A DNA stretch of 30,382 nucleotides from a virus. Each line of letters opens with the position of its first letter. Within the stretch, counting starts at the first letter, position 1. The position numbers and the translations under genes were made by a program. Shown in pieces: positions 29,219-30,382 of the stretch. The stretch is from the IMG/VR virus record IMGVR_UViG_3300042691_027344, positions 1-30,382 of that record; one strand, given 5' to 3'. The notes under the pieces were generated by a model. The model had not been told where the DNA came from. It worked only from the letters and a program-made list of their open reading frames with translations, and did no database searches.

Positions 29219-29557
29219 ATGGATACAATATCATTTATTTTAGGAATGTCCTCGGTGGTGGTTATCGCAATTGCGGTGGTTGCTGTCATGGGATTTTTTA
29301 AGGTCAGAAATGTTGCGAAACAATTCAATAATTACAAACAAAACTTTACAGTTGAGTTTGATAATAGAACAAAAGATATTCACGATAATATAAATCATGT
29401 AAATGATGAATTACATCGTAGAATTGATAACACAGAAAGAGAAATCTTTTCCCAATTAGATTCTCGATTAGATAAATTGGAAAACAAATTAACAGACACG
29501 ATTAAAAATGGTTGTGACCCTGTTAAAGATTCAATAAACATCGGCCGTAAGGCATAA
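29219..29557 (+). CDS. Membrane-anchored coiled-coil protein (112 aa)
   Basis: 112 residues. One membrane segment (about 5-27, SFILGMSSVVVIAIAVVAVMGFF), then a long charged coiled coil (about 30-95) with Asn-rich heptads such as IHDNINHVNDELHRRIDNTE. It has no cleavage site, so it is probably an inner-membrane protein with the coil in the cytoplasm. Proteins of this shape occur in other T4-like phages without a known role. It lies between tRNA-Ser and tRNA-Glu, has boxA-like element 3 before it, and is bracketed by a 14-bp inverted repeat. Confidence 0.75.
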   Translation: MDTISFILGMSSVVVIAIAVVAVMGFFKVRNVAKQFNNYKQNFTVEFDNRTKDIHDNINHVNDELHRRIDNTEREIFSQLDSRLDKLENKLTDTIKNGCDPVKDSINIGRKA

Positions 29558-29573
29558 TAAATAAATCGTCAAA

Positions 29574-29587
29574 AACAACAATCGTTT
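29574..29587 (-). repeat. Right arm of the 14-bp inverted repeat
   Basis: AACAACAATCGTTT, reverse complement of 29176-29189, running into a T-run before tRNA-Glu. Confidence 0.6.
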
Positions 29588-29592
29588 TTTTA

Positions 29593-29666
29593 GCTCCTGT
29601 CGTCTAATTGGTTAGGACATCCCCCTTTCACGGGGAAGCTTGCGGGTTCGAGTCCCGTCGGGAGTA
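29593..29666 (+). tRNA. tRNA-Glu (TTC)
   Basis: Acceptor GCTCCTG with CGGGAGT (first pair G-T), anticodon stem TCCCC/GGGGA, loop CTTTCAC gives TTC. Discriminator A. Confidence 0.9.
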
Positions 29667-29684
29667 CAACTTATAAAGTATAGA

Positions 29685-30382
29685 ATGAAAGTATTAGTTA
29701 CCGGAGGTAATGGATTTATTGGTTCAAATCTAATAAGGAAATTACTTAGTGAAGGACACGAGGTGTTCTCCCTTGATGATTTATCTACCGGTTCAAAAAA
29801 TCATGAAATTAATGGTTGTCATTATTCATATGGCGACATAGAACAACTACTTACTTGGAGAAATGATAACTTCAATGTTTGTTTTCATTTGGCGGCACTC
29901 AGTAGAGTTCAACCATCATTTGAAAATCCACATGAAACATTTAGAGTAAATGTGGGTGGGACACAAGTTGTTTGTGAATGGGCAAGAAAGAATAACGTAA
30001 AAGTTGTTTATGCTGGTTCCGCATCAAAATGGGGAAACTACTTTGAATCTCCATACGCAACATCAAAGAAACTCGGTGAGGATATTATCAAAATGTACCG
30101 AACAGTTTATGAATGTGATTTCGAAATTGCCAGATTCTATAATGTATATGGACCCAATGAAGTTGTTAACGACAAGTGGGGCGCATTAATTGGAATATGG
30201 AGATATCAAATGGAAAAGAATCTACCATTAACAATTGTTGGTGATGGAGAACAAACAAGAGATTTCACTCACGTTTTCGATATCGTTGATGGATTAATTA
30301 AAATAGCATTTAGTGATGAAAAACATGAAGATGCTTGGGAACTCGGAACAGGTAAACCATACTCAGTTAATGATGTATTCGA
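29685..30382 (+). CDS. NAD-dependent sugar-nucleotide epimerase/dehydratase (3' end outside window)
   Basis: The first 232 codons are visible. Extended short-chain dehydrogenase of the UDP-glucose 4-epimerase type. NAD-binding VTGGNGFIGSN (5-15), LDDLSTGS after the second strand, HLAALSRVQPS, an AGSASKWG active-site Ser region, then SPYATSKKLGED with the catalytic Tyr and Lys, RFYNVYGPNE, and GDGEQTRDFTHVFD. Such enzymes reshape nucleotide sugars and could feed glycosylation of phage DNA, of virion proteins, or of host surface sugars. The exact substrate cannot be read. It starts 18 nt after tRNA-Glu without a Shine-Dalgarno sequence. Confidence 0.92.
   Translation, partial: MKVLVTGGNGFIGSNLIRKLLSEGHEVFSLDDLSTGSKNHEINGCHYSYGDIEQLLTWRNDNFNVCFHLAALSRVQPSFENPHETFRVNVGGTQVVCEWARKNNVKVVYAGSASKWGNYFESPYATSKKLGEDIIKMYRTVYECDFEIARFYNVYGPNEVVNDKWGALIGIWRYQMEKNLPLTIVGDGEQTRDFTHVFDIVDGLIKIAFSDEKHEDAWELGTGKPYSVNDVF

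Overview
The window is a piece of the genome of a large T4-like (contractile-tailed) bacteriophage. It is AT-rich and dense in genes, and the host is most likely a member of the Bacteroidota, probably a flavobacterium. The phage call rests on a T4-order head block: terminase gp17, portal gp20, prohead protease gp21, scaffold gp22 and major capsid gp23. The host call rests on several independent signs. All five signal peptides are followed by Gln at +1. One protein has a type IX secretion (T9SS) C-terminal sorting domain. The small ribosomal protein bS21 looks Bacteroidota-like. Promoter-like sites match TTG-N20-TAnnTTTG. I see no Shine-Dalgarno sequence in front of the genes whose upstream sequence I read.

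Layout. Positions 1-12841 carry the late head-morphogenesis block on the minus strand. Read in the direction of transcription it holds a KTSC protein, a nucleotidyltransferase-fold protein, four unassigned probable structural proteins, terminase, portal, a probable core protein, a small unknown, protease, scaffold and the capsid protein (cut by the window edge). A plus-strand bS21 gene (3863-4054) sits inside this block. Positions 12908-15453 hold a divergent chaperone pair: a small heat-shock protein (minus) and a ClpC-like unfoldase without its N-domain (plus), with a dyad between them. Positions 15482-18235 (plus) hold a candidate small RNA, a tiny lipoprotein, and an RNA-repair set: polynucleotide kinase, Rnl1-type RNA ligase and a cyclic-phosphate-processing receiver-fold protein. 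One unknown gene follows. Positions 18232-26721 (minus) hold an export and cell-surface cassette: two CsgG-like proteins, a T9SS-sorted protein with cohesin-like and dockerin-like parts, an outer-membrane-barrel-like protein with a Gly/Ser/Asn-rich region, a C-type-lectin surface protein sharing the dockerin-like module, and small membrane proteins. Positions 27045-29666 hold 14 tRNA genes with three boxA-like elements, structured spacers, two coding genes and a possible micro-ORF. A sugar-nucleotide epimerase starts at 29685 and runs off the end.

How it may work together. The late genes carry TATTTATA-type motifs just upstream of their starts. Three of these lie directly behind hairpin terminators, which suggests a late promoter element reading in the opposite orientation to the T4 late box TATAAATA. 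bS21, the tRNAs, the RNA-repair enzymes and the boxA-like sites all point to heavy investment in host translation and its protection. The 18-27 kb cassette is the most unusual part: it looks like a phage-encoded system for placing proteins on or through the host outer membrane. All functions are read from sequence patterns alone. No database search was run.
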